Below, in pieces: positions 16,900 to 25,109 of a stretch of DNA of 64,000 nucleotides; position 1 is the stretch's first letter; every line of letters starts with the position of its first letter. This DNA comes from Clostridia bacterium (GTDB taxonomy: Bacteria > Bacillota > Clostridia > Oscillospirales > Acutalibacteraceae). Made by a program: the position numbers and the translations under genes. A model generated the notes under the pieces. It ran no database searches and was not told where the DNA came from. It saw nothing but the letters and a program-made list of their open reading frames with translations. Location: NCBI GenBank assembly GCA_017449935.1, contig JAFSYP010000028.1, positions 61,073 to 125,072 of the forward strand. Direction: 5' to 3'.

Positions 16900-17878
16900 C
16901 CCATTCGATCGTGGCGCAAGGCTTCGGGGTAAGATCAAAGAGGACGCGGTTGACGTTCTTGACCTCTTTGGTGATGCGGTCGGTGATGTGCTCGAGCAGC
17001 GCGAAGGGAACGTCTTCGACCGTTGCGGTAATGGCGTCGACCGTATTGATGGCGCGAATGATCACGGGGTACGCAAAGGTACGCTTGCCGTTTTCGATGC
17101 CGACCGCCTTGAAATCCGGGATGGCGGTGAAATACTGCCAAACCTTGCCCTGCAGACCGTTCTTCGCAAATTCTTCACGTAGGATCGCGTCGGATTCGCG
17201 CACGGCTTCCAGTCTGTCGCGCGTAATGGCGCCCAGGCAGCGCACGCCGAGACCGGGGCCGGGGAACGGCTGGCGGTATACCATACCGTCCGGAAGACCG
17301 AGCGCCTTGCCGACCACGCGGACTTCGTCCTTGTACAGCAGCTTTACGGGTTCGACCAGTTCAAACTGCAGATCGTCCGGCAGACCGCCGACGTTATGGT
17401 GCGATTTGATCCCGTCGTCGCTTTCCAGGATGTCGGGGTAGATTGTGCCCTGTGCCAAAAACTCTATACCTTCCAGCTTGCGCGCCTCTTCCTCGAATAC
17501 GCGGATGAATTCCGCGCCGATGATCTTACGTTTCTTTTCGGGGTCGGCGACGCCGGCGAGCTTATCCAAAAAACGGTCGACAGCGTCGACATACACGAGA
17601 TTGGCGTCCATCTGGTTGCGGAAAACCTCGATGACCTGTTCCGGCTCGCCTTTGCGCAGAAGGCCGTGATTGACGTGTACGCAGACGAGCTGCTTGCCGA
17701 TCGCTTTGATCAAGAGCGCGGCGCATACCGAAGAGTCCACACCGCCGGAGAGCGCCAGAAGCACTTTCTTATCACCGACCTGCGCGCGAATTGCGGCGAT
17801 CTGTTCGGCGATGAATGCATCCGCCAGCGCCTGCGTGTTGATACGCGCCATTGTTTCGGGGCGTTTGTTGCTGTCCAT
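16895..17878 (-). CDS. guaA: GMP synthase, ATP-pyrophosphatase subunit (no glutaminase domain)
   Basis: 327 residues covering only the ATP-PPase and dimerisation domains of GMP synthase: the PP-loop SGGVDSS at 44-50, VHVNHGLLRKGE, GTIYPD, the KSHHNVGGLPDD block, QPFPGPGLGVR and the C-terminus KPCATIEWE. The enzyme adenylates XMP and aminates it to GMP. Ordinary bacterial GuaA is about 510-525 residues with an N-terminal glutamine amidotransferase; here that domain is absent, and the bases upstream are a clean start (GGAGG seven bases before ATG). This is the two-subunit arrangement known in archaea, so a separate glutaminase should be encoded elsewhere. It is last in a run with CAP and PI-PLC genes, 27 bases downstream of the latter. 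Confidence 0.92.
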   Translation of the reverse strand: MDSNKRPETMARINTQALADAFIAEQIAAIRAQVGDKKVLLALSGGVDSSVCAALLIKAIGKQLVCVHVNHGLLRKGEPEQVIEVFRNQMDANLVYVDAVDRFLDKLAGVADPEKKRKIIGAEFIRVFEEEARKLEGIEFLAQGTIYPDILESDDGIKSHHNVGGLPDDLQFELVEPVKLLYKDEVRVVGKALGLPDGMVYRQPFPGPGLGVRCLGAITRDRLEAVRESDAILREEFAKNGLQGKVWQYFTAIPDFKAVGIENGKRTFAYPVIIRAINTVDAITATVEDVPFALLEHITDRITKEVKNVNRVLFDLTPKPCATIEWE

Positions 17879-17905
17879 AGGAATACCTCCGTATCTATAA
17901 AGAAT

Positions 17906-18793
17906 TTATTCTAAGCCTTTGAGAAACGCTTCGCGTTTGTCTTCGCACACGAGTCCCTTGTCCAGGTTGAGGCGAATGATCTCACGGCATTTGACGCCGT
18001 CTGTCATGAAATCGCCGCCGATCACGTTGGCCTGGCGAAGATGATCGGGGTCCGAAGCGATGGCTCGCATCAATTCGGCATAATGCGCCGTGATTTCTCC
18101 GTTCAGCTTTTTCGGCGTCACGAAGCCGATCTCCGTGCCGAGATTGGGCGTTTGCTGTGTCTGGAACCAGTAGATGCCGTCGGTGTGTTCCCGGTCAAAG
18201 ATCTTCGGGATCTCGCGCAGGAATGTTTTCGGGCGGCTGCCGTACAGCTTTTTGTCCCAGGGAAGGATGTTCGGACAGTCGACGCTGTACGCATAGGCGC
18301 GTTCATAATTGAGCAGAATGTACCGCTTGCCGCTTTTGCGCATATCGCCGATCGTGAGGTCGCGGATATGCCCGAAATCGCAGCAGGCATACTTTTCCGG
18401 GGAAATGTATTTGTCCAGAATGGCGTCGACCTGTGCGGGATCTGCTTTATACCGCAGTGTAACGGGACCGACCTGCTGCGGATAATACTCGCGCAGATCG
18501 AGGATGAACACTTCGGTCGGGCAGTCCTCCATGGCTTTTTGGAAATCCCGGAGCGCGTGTTCAAAAAGATCGCCTTTCGTTATGCCGTGACTGAAAACGA
18601 TCCCTTTTCCGATGGTGTCCAGCCGCAGGCAAAAGTGCCGCACGCCGCTCACGACCTGCCGGTACAGGTTGTCGCTCTGGCAGCAGGCGGTCGGCGCCAT
18701 GCCGTAGCTTCCCGCGTTGTGAGCGCCGGGCATGACAATCTGCGTCAGCTTGGCGTCGTCGGAAAGATACGACATCCATTGACGGAAAAACAT
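17906..18793 (-). CDS. PI-PLC X-domain protein without signal peptide
   Basis: 295 residues with the N-terminal signature of bacterial phosphatidylinositol-specific phospholipase C: WMSYLSDDAKL, then IVMPGAHNAGSYG with His25, and FSHGI with His69, the two catalytic histidines of the family. LDLREYY is also in place. Secreted PI-PLCs cleave PI or GPI anchors; this one starts directly with the catalytic domain, so it is predicted cytoplasmic or non-classically released. The usual GTHDS is GAHNA here, which may alter activity. It sits 13 bases after a CAP-domain gene and 27 bases before guaA on the same strand. Confidence 0.75.
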   Translation of the reverse strand: MFFRQWMSYLSDDAKLTQIVMPGAHNAGSYGMAPTACCQSDNLYRQVVSGVRHFCLRLDTIGKGIVFSHGITKGDLFEHALRDFQKAMEDCPTEVFILDLREYYPQQVGPVTLRYKADPAQVDAILDKYISPEKYACCDFGHIRDLTIGDMRKSGKRYILLNYERAYAYSVDCPNILPWDKKLYGSRPKTFLREIPKIFDREHTDGIYWFQTQQTPNLGTEIGFVTPKKLNGEITAHYAELMRAIASDPDHLRQANVIGGDFMTDGVKCREIIRLNLDKGLVCEDKREAFLKGLE

Positions 18794-18806
18794 GGCGTAC
18801 GCTCCT

Positions 18807-19349
18807 TTAGGGTTTGTAGAGGATCAGGATGGTATACACATCGCCGCCCATTGCGGCGCAGCCGATCCCGCAGGACGTGTATTCCGCGCTTAAAAGACCG
18901 TTGTTGATGGCTTCGGAAGAGACCCAGGAGCGCAGCAGTTCTTCTGAAGACTGGCTGCTTTTTCCCGCGATCTCGGAGTAATTGTAGTTCTGTTCGATGC
19001 CGAGGACCGTATACCATTGTTTCCCGTCCGGGCGAACGTGGGATTTTGTGCCGAGTATCGAGCACTCCGTCGCGCGGACCTTCGCAGAATCATTGAGCTG
19101 CTGGTCGATTGTCCAAGGGGTAAGGGAGAAGCGTTCGCGGTATGCGTTGATCACCGTCAGCAGTTTGGCGCTGAATTCCTCCTCCGAGAACGTGAACTCG
19201 GTGACAGGCTGCGCCGTTTCGGAGACAGGCGCGGTAACGGCGGGACCCTGTTGGGAGGGATCGTCGCTCTCAAAGTTGCCGAATCGGATAAAACAGAAAC
19301 AGATAGCCGCAACCAGCACAATACACAGGAGCCATTTGTACACTTTCAT
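18807..19349 (-). CDS. CAP/SCP-domain (PR-1-like) exported protein
   Basis: 180 residues from ATG 19349 (GAAGGGG lies upstream; a GTG at 19376 would add nine). A signal anchor (about 5-24) precedes a short linker and a CAP domain: LLTVINAYRERF, LNDSAKVRATEC, IAGKSSQSSEELLRSWVSS and the terminal strand VYTILILYKP. Bacterial CAP proteins are extracellular or spore-associated and of varied, mostly unknown function. The usual GHN/HxxN metal motif is weak (THSHV-like element reads TKSHVRP). First gene of the minus-strand run CAP, PI-PLC, guaA. Confidence 0.75.
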   Translation of the reverse strand: MKVYKWLLCIVLVAAICFCFIRFGNFESDDPSQQGPAVTAPVSETAQPVTEFTFSEEEFSAKLLTVINAYRERFSLTPWTIDQQLNDSAKVRATECSILGTKSHVRPDGKQWYTVLGIEQNYNYSEIAGKSSQSSEELLRSWVSSEAINNGLLSAEYTSCGIGCAAMGGDVYTILILYKP

Positions 19350-19468
19350 TGTCGACACCCCTTCAAATTGCTGCACCTATTTTAGCAAATCCGCGGGGAT
19401 TTGTCAATTCACGGCGTATATTTTCCGGGCAATCGACAAAAAAATATGAATAAATTTTTAAAAAGGGC

Positions 19469-19497
19469 TTGAAATTTACGAAAACATATTGTATAAT
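19469..19497 (+). promoter_or_regulatory. Promoter of the GreA-like gene
   Basis: TTGAAA (19469-19474), spacer 17, TATAAT (19492-19497); the transcript would start only about 13-20 bases before the start codon. Confidence 0.75.
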
Positions 19498-19515
19498 GCA
19501 CATTAGGTAGGTATA

Positions 19516-20475
19516 TTGTCCGTGAAAAAGAAGGTGATTTATTTGCCGAAAGGAAAAATGTATAAGCTGGCCAACGGAGAACCGGTGGAAGTCGTGTCCA
19601 AGTACAACGACCGGATCGTCGTTCTGTACAATGGCGCGCGTTTGGATCGTCCGGCAGATATCATCGGTCGTGTGATTTTTCCCGCGGAGGATGCGGTGGA
19701 CGTTTCTCTCTCCGAGACCGAGAAGCACGCGCAGGTCAATTCCTTCAAGAATTCCAAATCGCCCGATCATATGCGCCGCAAGGTGATCCATCCCGGCGAT
19801 ACGGTATGTATCAAATTCATCGAGACCGGACGCAAGGCCGTTTATACATTGACAAGCGACGAAAAAAACGCCACGGTCGTGGACGTTTATCCGGACGAGG
19901 GTATCGTGTCCGAAAAGTCTCCGCTCGGTATTGCGCTGCTCGGCATGGGCACGAACGACATCGTGACCTTCTACGACGCCGACCGCGTGATCGTGATCCA
20001 GATCCTTTCTTTCTTCCTGAAGAAAGAGGGAATGTATCAGCGCATGAAGGAGCAAAAAGACGCGCAGAAGATGCTGGAGCATCAGAAAAAGAAACGCAAG
20101 ACAGAAGAAAAGGTCCAGAAAACAGCGTCCAAGATCCGCACGATCAGGACAGGGGATACGGTCTGTATCGAGTTTCTGGATACCAAGGAGAAGAAGGCCT
20201 TCAAGATTGTGCAGGCGTGGGTCGAGGTACACGGCGGCTTTGCCGCAAAGCCGTACCGCCCGATGTCCTACGACAGCAAAACCATCACCGACGCAAATCC
20301 CGACGAGGACACCATCAGTGAGACGTCGCCCTTAGCGCGCGCCGTGATCGGCAAAAAGCGCGGCGACATCGCAGCGTTTACTGTCGGTTCTCATAAAACG
20401 CAGGTTCGGATCATCGCATTTTTCAACAATGACGCGTGGCTTCAGAAGCAGAAGAATTTGTCATCGGATTCCTAA
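19516..20475 (+). CDS. Protein with two tandem GreA/GreB C-terminal-like domains
   Basis: 319 residues. Residues about 92-165 and about 210-302 each follow the GreA C-terminal (FKBP-like) pattern: GDTVCIKF ... SEKSPLGIALLGMGTNDIV and GDTVCIEF ... SETSPLARAVIGKKRGDIA. In GreA this domain docks on RNA polymerase, and an N-terminal coiled coil inserts in the secondary channel. Here no antiparallel coiled coil precedes them; a basic, charged helix (about 170-205) links the two copies, and residues 1-70 form an unassigned domain. The start is TTG 19516 or GTG 19522, both with AGG nearby. It may be an RNA-polymerase-binding regulator. The fold assignment is by motif only. Confidence 0.65.
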   Translation: MSVKKKVIYLPKGKMYKLANGEPVEVVSKYNDRIVVLYNGARLDRPADIIGRVIFPAEDAVDVSLSETEKHAQVNSFKNSKSPDHMRRKVIHPGDTVCIKFIETGRKAVYTLTSDEKNATVVDVYPDEGIVSEKSPLGIALLGMGTNDIVTFYDADRVIVIQILSFFLKKEGMYQRMKEQKDAQKMLEHQKKKRKTEEKVQKTASKIRTIRTGDTVCIEFLDTKEKKAFKIVQAWVEVHGGFAAKPYRPMSYDSKTITDANPDEDTISETSPLARAVIGKKRGDIAAFTVGSHKTQVRIIAFFNNDAWLQKQKNLSSDS

Positions 20476-20482
20476 AAAAGGC

Positions 20483-20510
20483 TTGACTTTTTCTTTTTCC
20501 GTGTTATAAT
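20483..20510 (+). promoter_or_regulatory. Promoter of tRNA-Val
   Basis: TTGACT (20483-20488), spacer 16, TATAAT (20505-20510), 10 bases before the tRNA. Confidence 0.85.
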
Positions 20511-20520
20511 AGTTGCTGTT

Positions 20521-20597
20521 GGACGCGTAGCTCAGCTGGTCAGAGCGCTCGCCTCACACGCGAGAGGTCTTCGGTTCGAGCCCGAACGTGTCCACCA
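20521..20597 (+). tRNA. tRNA-Val (anticodon CAC), CCA encoded
   Basis: A 77-base cloverleaf: acceptor GGACGCG with CGTGTCC, D-arm GCTC/GAGC, anticodon stem CTCGC/GCGAG with loop CTCACAC (anticodon CAC, reads GTG valine codons), T-arm with GTTCGAGCC-type loop, discriminator A and genomic CCA at 20595-20597. It has its own strong promoter and a hairpin terminator directly after it. Confidence 0.95.
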
Positions 20598-20598
20598 C

Positions 20599-20634
20599 AG
20601 ACTTGAGATTCCGGAGGAGTTTCAAGTCTTTTTA
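20599..20634 (+). terminator. Terminator after tRNA-Val
   Basis: AGACTTGA (20599-20606) pairs with TCAAGTCT (20622-20629), followed by a T-run. Confidence 0.85.
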
Positions 20635-20679
20635 TATTTAGAATCATATTCGTGATACACCGTGGAAGGAGGTGGATCT

Positions 20680-21693
20680 ATGCAGCCTTTGCAACTGATC
20701 CTGCGCAGAGCGGAGCTCGGCAGCGTGCAGCGCATGATCCGCAACATCAAGCAGGTGCGCGCGCAGTTCGGACAGTCGGCGATCCGCACAACGGCGGACA
20801 TGCTCCGCTGCATGTCGCAGGGCTTCGGGCATCTGGATTATCTGACGTTCGGTTTCGCACAGAACCGCGGAGAGAACCGAAAAACATTTATGACGATGCA
20901 GGACAACCTGTCCTTGGCCAAGCGATTGAACGATCCGGAATACCGTCATTTTTTCAAGAATAAGCTCGACTTCAACCGGACGTTTCACGCGTATCTGGGC
21001 AGAGAGTATCTCGACCTGAACGGCGCGGAGGACGCTTTCATATCCTTCTGCACGCGGCATCCGATCCTCTTTGCCAAGGCGCCCGTATCCTTCGGCGGGC
21101 AGGATGTGTTCCGCGTGGACACGCGGCAGAGCGACGATCTGCACGCGCTGTACCGTTCGCTGATGGAAAAGGGCTGTTGCCTTGTTGAAGAGCCGATCGT
21201 GCAGCATCCGCAGATGGATCTGCTCTGCGGCGCCTGCGTCAACACGCTGCGTGTGGTAACGGTCGTTGACGCCCAAAACGCGCCCAAGGTCGTTTATACG
21301 CTCCTTCGTGTCGGCAACGGCGAAAGCGCCGTGGACAATATCTCCTCCGGCGGGATGTATACCATGCCGGACGACGACGGCAGGATCGTCTATCCGATGT
21401 TTTGCGACAAGACCGTACAGTATTACGACAAACATCCGAAGACCGGCTTTTCATTTTCGGGGTTTGAGATCCCGTTTTTCCGCGAGAGTAAGGCGCTGTG
21501 TCTTCGCGCGGCAGCCGAGCAGACGCATATGCGCTATATCGGCTGGGATGTGGCGATCACGCCGGACGGCCCCGTGCTGGTGGAGGGCAATCCGCTGCCG
21601 GGTTATGATATGTGCCAGAACTATCGTTTCCATGACGACGGGATCGGCATGAAGCCGCGGTTCCGGGCGGCGCTTGGCGACGACGGGATCTGA
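20680..21693 (+). CDS. Sugar-transfer-associated ATP-grasp enzyme
   Basis: 337 residues from ATG 20680 (AAGGAGGT six bases upstream; a GTG at 20662 lies within the ribosome site). The sequence follows the ATP-grasp family seen near glycosyltransferases: LFAKAPVSFGGQDVFRVD (lysine and glycine loop), CCLVEEPIVQHPQM, RVVTVVDAQ, DNISSGGMYTM, and the metal/ATP region IGWDVAITPDGPVLVEGNP. Such enzymes join a carboxyl group to an amine, probably on glycans or wall precursors. No polysaccharide genes flank it here; it lies between tRNA-Val and an ABC-F gene. The acceptor is unknown. Confidence 0.7.
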   Translation: MQPLQLILRRAELGSVQRMIRNIKQVRAQFGQSAIRTTADMLRCMSQGFGHLDYLTFGFAQNRGENRKTFMTMQDNLSLAKRLNDPEYRHFFKNKLDFNRTFHAYLGREYLDLNGAEDAFISFCTRHPILFAKAPVSFGGQDVFRVDTRQSDDLHALYRSLMEKGCCLVEEPIVQHPQMDLLCGACVNTLRVVTVVDAQNAPKVVYTLLRVGNGESAVDNISSGGMYTMPDDDGRIVYPMFCDKTVQYYDKHPKTGFSFSGFEIPFFRESKALCLRAAAEQTHMRYIGWDVAITPDGPVLVEGNPLPGYDMCQNYRFHDDGIGMKPRFRAALGDDGI

Positions 21694-21725
21694 GCGAGAA
21701 TCAAATAGAAGGGAAATCTGCTGTC

Positions 21726-23318
21726 ATGATCAGTACAGTCAACGTCGGTCTGCAATATGCCGGCCGGGAATTATTCAAGGGCGTCGATATCAAATTCACC
21801 AACGGCAACTGCTATGGGCTGATCGGTGCGAACGGCGCGGGAAAATCCACATTTTTAAAGATCCTTTCCGGCGAGATCGAGCCGCAGAAGGGACAGGTGA
21901 TCGTCACGCCCGGCGAACGCATTTCCGTGCTGCGTCAGGATCACTATGCGTTTGACGCGTACGATGTCATCCGTACCGTGCTGATGGGCAATGCGCATCT
22001 GTGCGAGGTCATGGACGAAAAGGAAGCGATCTACCTCAAAGAGGATTTTTCCGAAGAAGACGGGATCCGCGTCAGCGAGCTGGAGGAAGAATTCGCGGAA
22101 ATGGGCGGCTGGAGCGCAGAGAGCGACGCGGAGATATTGCTGAACGGTCTGGGCGTCACGAATGAATACCATGCCATGCAGATGGCGGAGCTGCCCAATG
22201 AGATCAAGGTCAAGGTGCTTTTGGCGCAGGCGCTGTTCGGCAATCCCGATATACTGCTGATGGACGAGCCGACGAACCATTTGGATCTGGCCGCGATCGC
22301 GTGGCTCGAGGAATTCTTGATCGATCTGGAAAGCACGGTGATCGTCGTTTCGCATGACCGTCATTTTCTGAACAAGGTCTGCACGCATACCGTCGACATC
22401 GACTTCGGCAAGGTGACGATGTATGTCGGAAACTACGACTTCTGGTATGAGTATACGCAGATGGCGCAGCGTCAGCTCAAGGAGCAGAACAAAAAAGCGG
22501 AGGCGAAGGCAAAGGAGCTTCAGGAATTTATCGCGCGGTTCAGTGCGAACGCTTCCAAATCCAAGCAGGCGACGAGCCGGAAAAAGCTGCTGGAGAGTTT
22601 GGTCATCGAGGATATTCCGGTTTCTTCGCGCCGCTTCCCGTATGTAGCGTTCAAGCCGGACAGGGAGATCGGCAACGAGGTCCTGACCGTAACGGATATC
22701 TGCAAGACGATCGGCGATCGCATGGTGCTGGACCATGTCAGCTTTGTGATCCGTCCGCACGACAAGGTAGCTTTCGTCGGAACGGATTCGCTGGCGAAGA
22801 CGACGCTTTTCCAGATCCTTATGGGCGAGATAGAGCCGGACAGCGGCAGCTTCAAATGGGGCGTGACGACTTCGCAGGCTTATCTGCCCGGCGACAACTC
22901 CGCGTTTTTTGACGGCTGCGAGGATTCGCTGATCGACTGGATCCGGCGGTATTCCAACCTGATCTTCGAGTCCGACGTGCGCAGCTGGCTGGGACGAATG
23001 CTCTTTTCCGGCGAAGAGGCGACCAAGAAAGCAAAAGTGCTTTCCGGCGGCGAACGTGTGCGCTGTATGCTGTGCAAGATGATGCTTTCCGGCGCGAACG
23101 TCCTGCTGCTGGACGAGCCGACGAACCACCTCGATCTGGAGTCCATCGCGTCGCTCAACGACGGCGTGATCCGTTTCCCGGAGACGGTGCTTTTTACGTC
23201 GCACGATCACCAGTTTGTGCAGACGATCGCCAATCGCATCATCGATGTGACGACAGGCAGCTTCTACGACAAGGTCATCACGTTCGACGAGTATCTGGAA
23301 GAAAAAATGAATCCGTAA
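21726..23318 (+). CDS. ABC-F family ATPase (YkpA/YbiT-like)
   Basis: 530 residues with two ABC cassettes and no membrane segments: Walker A GANGAGKST (34-42), Walker B LLMDEP (about 177), linker helix rich in Lys/Glu (about 240-290), second Walker A GTDSLAKTT (about 352), signature LSGGERVR (about 439) and second LLLDEP. ABC-F proteins bind the ribosomal E-site and relieve stalling or confer antibiotic protection. Two departures are visible: the first signature reads LPNEIKVK instead of LSGGQ, and the second Walker A has Ala for the last Gly. Both may be lineage-specific. Length and lack of an extended linker favour a housekeeping YkpA/YbiT type over a resistance factor. Confidence 0.88.
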   Translation: MISTVNVGLQYAGRELFKGVDIKFTNGNCYGLIGANGAGKSTFLKILSGEIEPQKGQVIVTPGERISVLRQDHYAFDAYDVIRTVLMGNAHLCEVMDEKEAIYLKEDFSEEDGIRVSELEEEFAEMGGWSAESDAEILLNGLGVTNEYHAMQMAELPNEIKVKVLLAQALFGNPDILLMDEPTNHLDLAAIAWLEEFLIDLESTVIVVSHDRHFLNKVCTHTVDIDFGKVTMYVGNYDFWYEYTQMAQRQLKEQNKKAEAKAKELQEFIARFSANASKSKQATSRKKLLESLVIEDIPVSSRRFPYVAFKPDREIGNEVLTVTDICKTIGDRMVLDHVSFVIRPHDKVAFVGTDSLAKTTLFQILMGEIEPDSGSFKWGVTTSQAYLPGDNSAFFDGCEDSLIDWIRRYSNLIFESDVRSWLGRMLFSGEEATKKAKVLSGGERVRCMLCKMMLSGANVLLLDEPTNHLDLESIASLNDGVIRFPETVLFTSHDHQFVQTIANRIIDVTTGSFYDKVITFDEYLEEKMNP

Positions 23319-23333
23319 CGTTCATTCAGGATC

Positions 23334-23365
23334 GCTCTTCGCGGAAAACCGCGGAGAGCTTTTTT
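23334..23365 (+). terminator. Terminator of the ABC-F gene
   Basis: GCTCTTCGCGG (23334-23344) pairs with CCGCGGAGAGC (23349-23359) and a T-run follows. Confidence 0.88.
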
Positions 23366-23371
23366 GTTCGC

Positions 23372-23402
23372 AAAAACGGACGCCGACAAGCAGCGTCCGT
23401 TT
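23372..23402 (-). terminator. Terminator of the PHP/HAD operon
   Basis: AAACGGACGC (23374-23383) pairs with GCGTCCGTTT (23393-23402); on the minus strand the arm runs into TTTTT. Confidence 0.8.
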
Positions 23403-23417
23403 ATAAAACAAATCAAA

Positions 23418-24068
23418 TCATACTTCGCGTATCCAGTCGAGCGCGTCGTCCAGACTGTCGACCACTTTATCTGCGCCGGCGTCGAGCAGCGTCTGCCGGT
23501 CGAACGACGTCGTGAGCGCGACGCATTTCATACCGCCGGCTTTGGCCGCCTGCACGCCGGAGACCGCGTCCTCAAAAACGAGGCATTCCGCAGGGGAGAC
23601 GCCGCATTTTTCGGCGCATTTGAGAAAGATCTCCGGGTCCGGCTTTTTACGCGTGACCTCCGAGGCGGTCACGACCGCGTCAAAATCGGATCGGTCGGCG
23701 CCGATACACGCGAGGTTGCACAGGACCTTCACGTCGTCCGCCGCGGAACCTACCGCCACGCGGAAGCCGAGTTCTTTCAGCTTTTTCGGCAATGTGTACG
23801 CCCACGGAAAGACGGTTACACGGTCCTTGGCGGTGTCGCAGTAGATCCGGTATGTTTTCTCGCGCATCGGTTCACAGAAAGAAGCGCCGTACTTTTCGGC
23901 GACCGAACCGATGAACACGCGTTCGCCCATACCGGTAAAGGGCTTGAAATCCTCATATCGGACGGGCAGACCGTAATCCTCACTAAGCGCCTGCATCGCG
24001 GCGCGCGTAATGGCGTCCTCCGAGTCGATGAGAACGCCGTCCATGTCGAAAATCACCAGCCGGATCAT
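23418..24068 (-). CDS. HAD-superfamily phosphatase (beta-phosphoglucomutase-like)
   Basis: 216 residues with all HAD motifs: DMDGVLIDS (8-16) with the nucleophile and acid Asp8/Asp10, VGSAAD (motif II), KKPDPEIF (motif III lysine) and FEDAVSGVQAAKAGG (motif IV). The helical cap between motifs I and II is of subclass IA, as in beta-phosphoglucomutase and phosphoglycolate or sugar phosphatases. The phosphoryl substrate is not evident. It overlaps the upstream PHP gene by four bases, so the two are translationally coupled. Confidence 0.88.
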   Translation of the reverse strand: MIRLVIFDMDGVLIDSEDAITRAAMQALSEDYGLPVRYEDFKPFTGMGERVFIGSVAEKYGASFCEPMREKTYRIYCDTAKDRVTVFPWAYTLPKKLKELGFRVAVGSAADDVKVLCNLACIGADRSDFDAVVTASEVTRKKPDPEIFLKCAEKCGVSPAECLVFEDAVSGVQAAKAGGMKCVALTTSFDRQTLLDAGADKVVDSLDDALDWIREV

Positions 24069-24961
24069 GCTTCTTCCTCTGCGGCTTTGGCGGCTGCCTT
24101 TGCCGCCTTCGCGAGCCTGCGGCGTTTACGGGATTTATACGACAACAGAGCGTCCAGATGCTCGTCCGGCGTCATACATGCGCCGACGGACACGCTGCCC
24201 ACACTGTACATGCCGTGAAAATCGCTGCCGCCGGTCATCAGCAGACCGTTCTTTTTGGCGATCTTTTGCAGGCGGACGACGGTTTCTTCCTGTGCGGAAG
24301 GATGCCAGACCTCCACGCCGTCCAGTCCGTCTTCGATCAGTTCGTCGAGCAGATCGAAACTGTCATACAGAGCCGGATGCGCCAGAACGGCGATGCCGCC
24401 GGCGTCATGGATCGCTTCAAGGATCTCCTTCGGTTCGGGATAGCTGCCCTCGCGCAGCACGTTATTTTCGCTGTCCGGGGAAAAGAGCTGTCTGTGCAGA
24501 TCGCCGTAGATCCGATCTGTCAGACCGCTTTCCATCATCGCGTGCAGGATATGCTGCTTGTACACGCCGGTGGAACCGGTTGCGCATTTGATGATAAACT
24601 CCGGGGTGACCGGGTACAGCAGCGAGGCCTTCAGGATCATATACTGGCTGACCTTTTTGCTCTCTAAAAGATTCCGGCGGCACAATCCCTCCAGCCTGTC
24701 GGGACTGTCGGGAAGATAGCACAGCAGATGCGCCTTGCGTCCGCGCGCGTGATCCGTCGCCGAAAGCTCGACGCCGGGGATCACGCGGATACCGTGCTGT
24801 TCGCCGATCCGCTTGCCGCGCACATTTGCGGCCAGACAATCGTGATCCGTGATAGATATCGTTTCAACACCTTGCTTTTTCGCAAGGACGATTAGATTAT
24901 CAATGCCCATCGACCCGTCCGAAAGACGGGTATGACAATGCAAATCCGCACCCATAAACAT
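24065..24961 (-). CDS. PHP-domain metal-dependent phosphoesterase
   Basis: 298 residues with the PHP metal motifs: DLHCHTRLSDG (6-16), ITDHDC (37-42), PGVELSA, AHPALYD and GGSDFHG. Relatives of the YciV/RNase AM type hydrolyse 3',5'-nucleoside bisphosphates or 5' ends of short RNAs. The C-terminus is a Lys/Arg/Ala/Glu-rich tail (about 275-298) not needed for catalysis, perhaps a nucleic-acid contact. First gene of a two-gene operon with a HAD phosphatase, compatible with a nucleotide-salvage role (inference). Confidence 0.85.
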   Translation of the reverse strand: MFMGADLHCHTRLSDGSMGIDNLIVLAKKQGVETISITDHDCLAANVRGKRIGEQHGIRVIPGVELSATDHARGRKAHLLCYLPDSPDRLEGLCRRNLLESKKVSQYMILKASLLYPVTPEFIIKCATGSTGVYKQHILHAMMESGLTDRIYGDLHRQLFSPDSENNVLREGSYPEPKEILEAIHDAGGIAVLAHPALYDSFDLLDELIEDGLDGVEVWHPSAQEETVVRLQKIAKKNGLLMTGGSDFHGMYSVGSVSVGACMTPDEHLDALLSYKSRKRRRLAKAAKAAAKAAEEEA

Positions 24962-25021
24962 ACCCCCTAAACCCGATACTCAGGAATGATCCGATGCATA
25001 AAAATTCACACTATATATTCT

Positions 25022-25050
25022 ATTTTACACCTTTTTCGTCAAAAATGCAA
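25022..25050 (-). promoter_or_regulatory. Promoter of the PHP/HAD operon
   Basis: Minus-strand TTGCAT (25045-25050), spacer 17, TAAAAT (25022-25027). The surrounding sequence closely resembles the lipase promoter. Confidence 0.6.
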
Positions 25051-25109
25051 GAGTTTTATTTTATAATTCGGAATTTATTTTTTGATTATTCGCAGCCGAT
25101 CCGCACAGC

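Noticed and set aside
21726-23318. ABC-F gene as an antibiotic-resistance factor
   Set aside because: No long interdomain linker or resistance-type neighbour or leader peptide; the YkpA/YbiT housekeeping type fits better.
24962-25109. Small genes in the AT-rich gap
   Set aside because: Only the PHP promoter is visible; no frame has a ribosome site.
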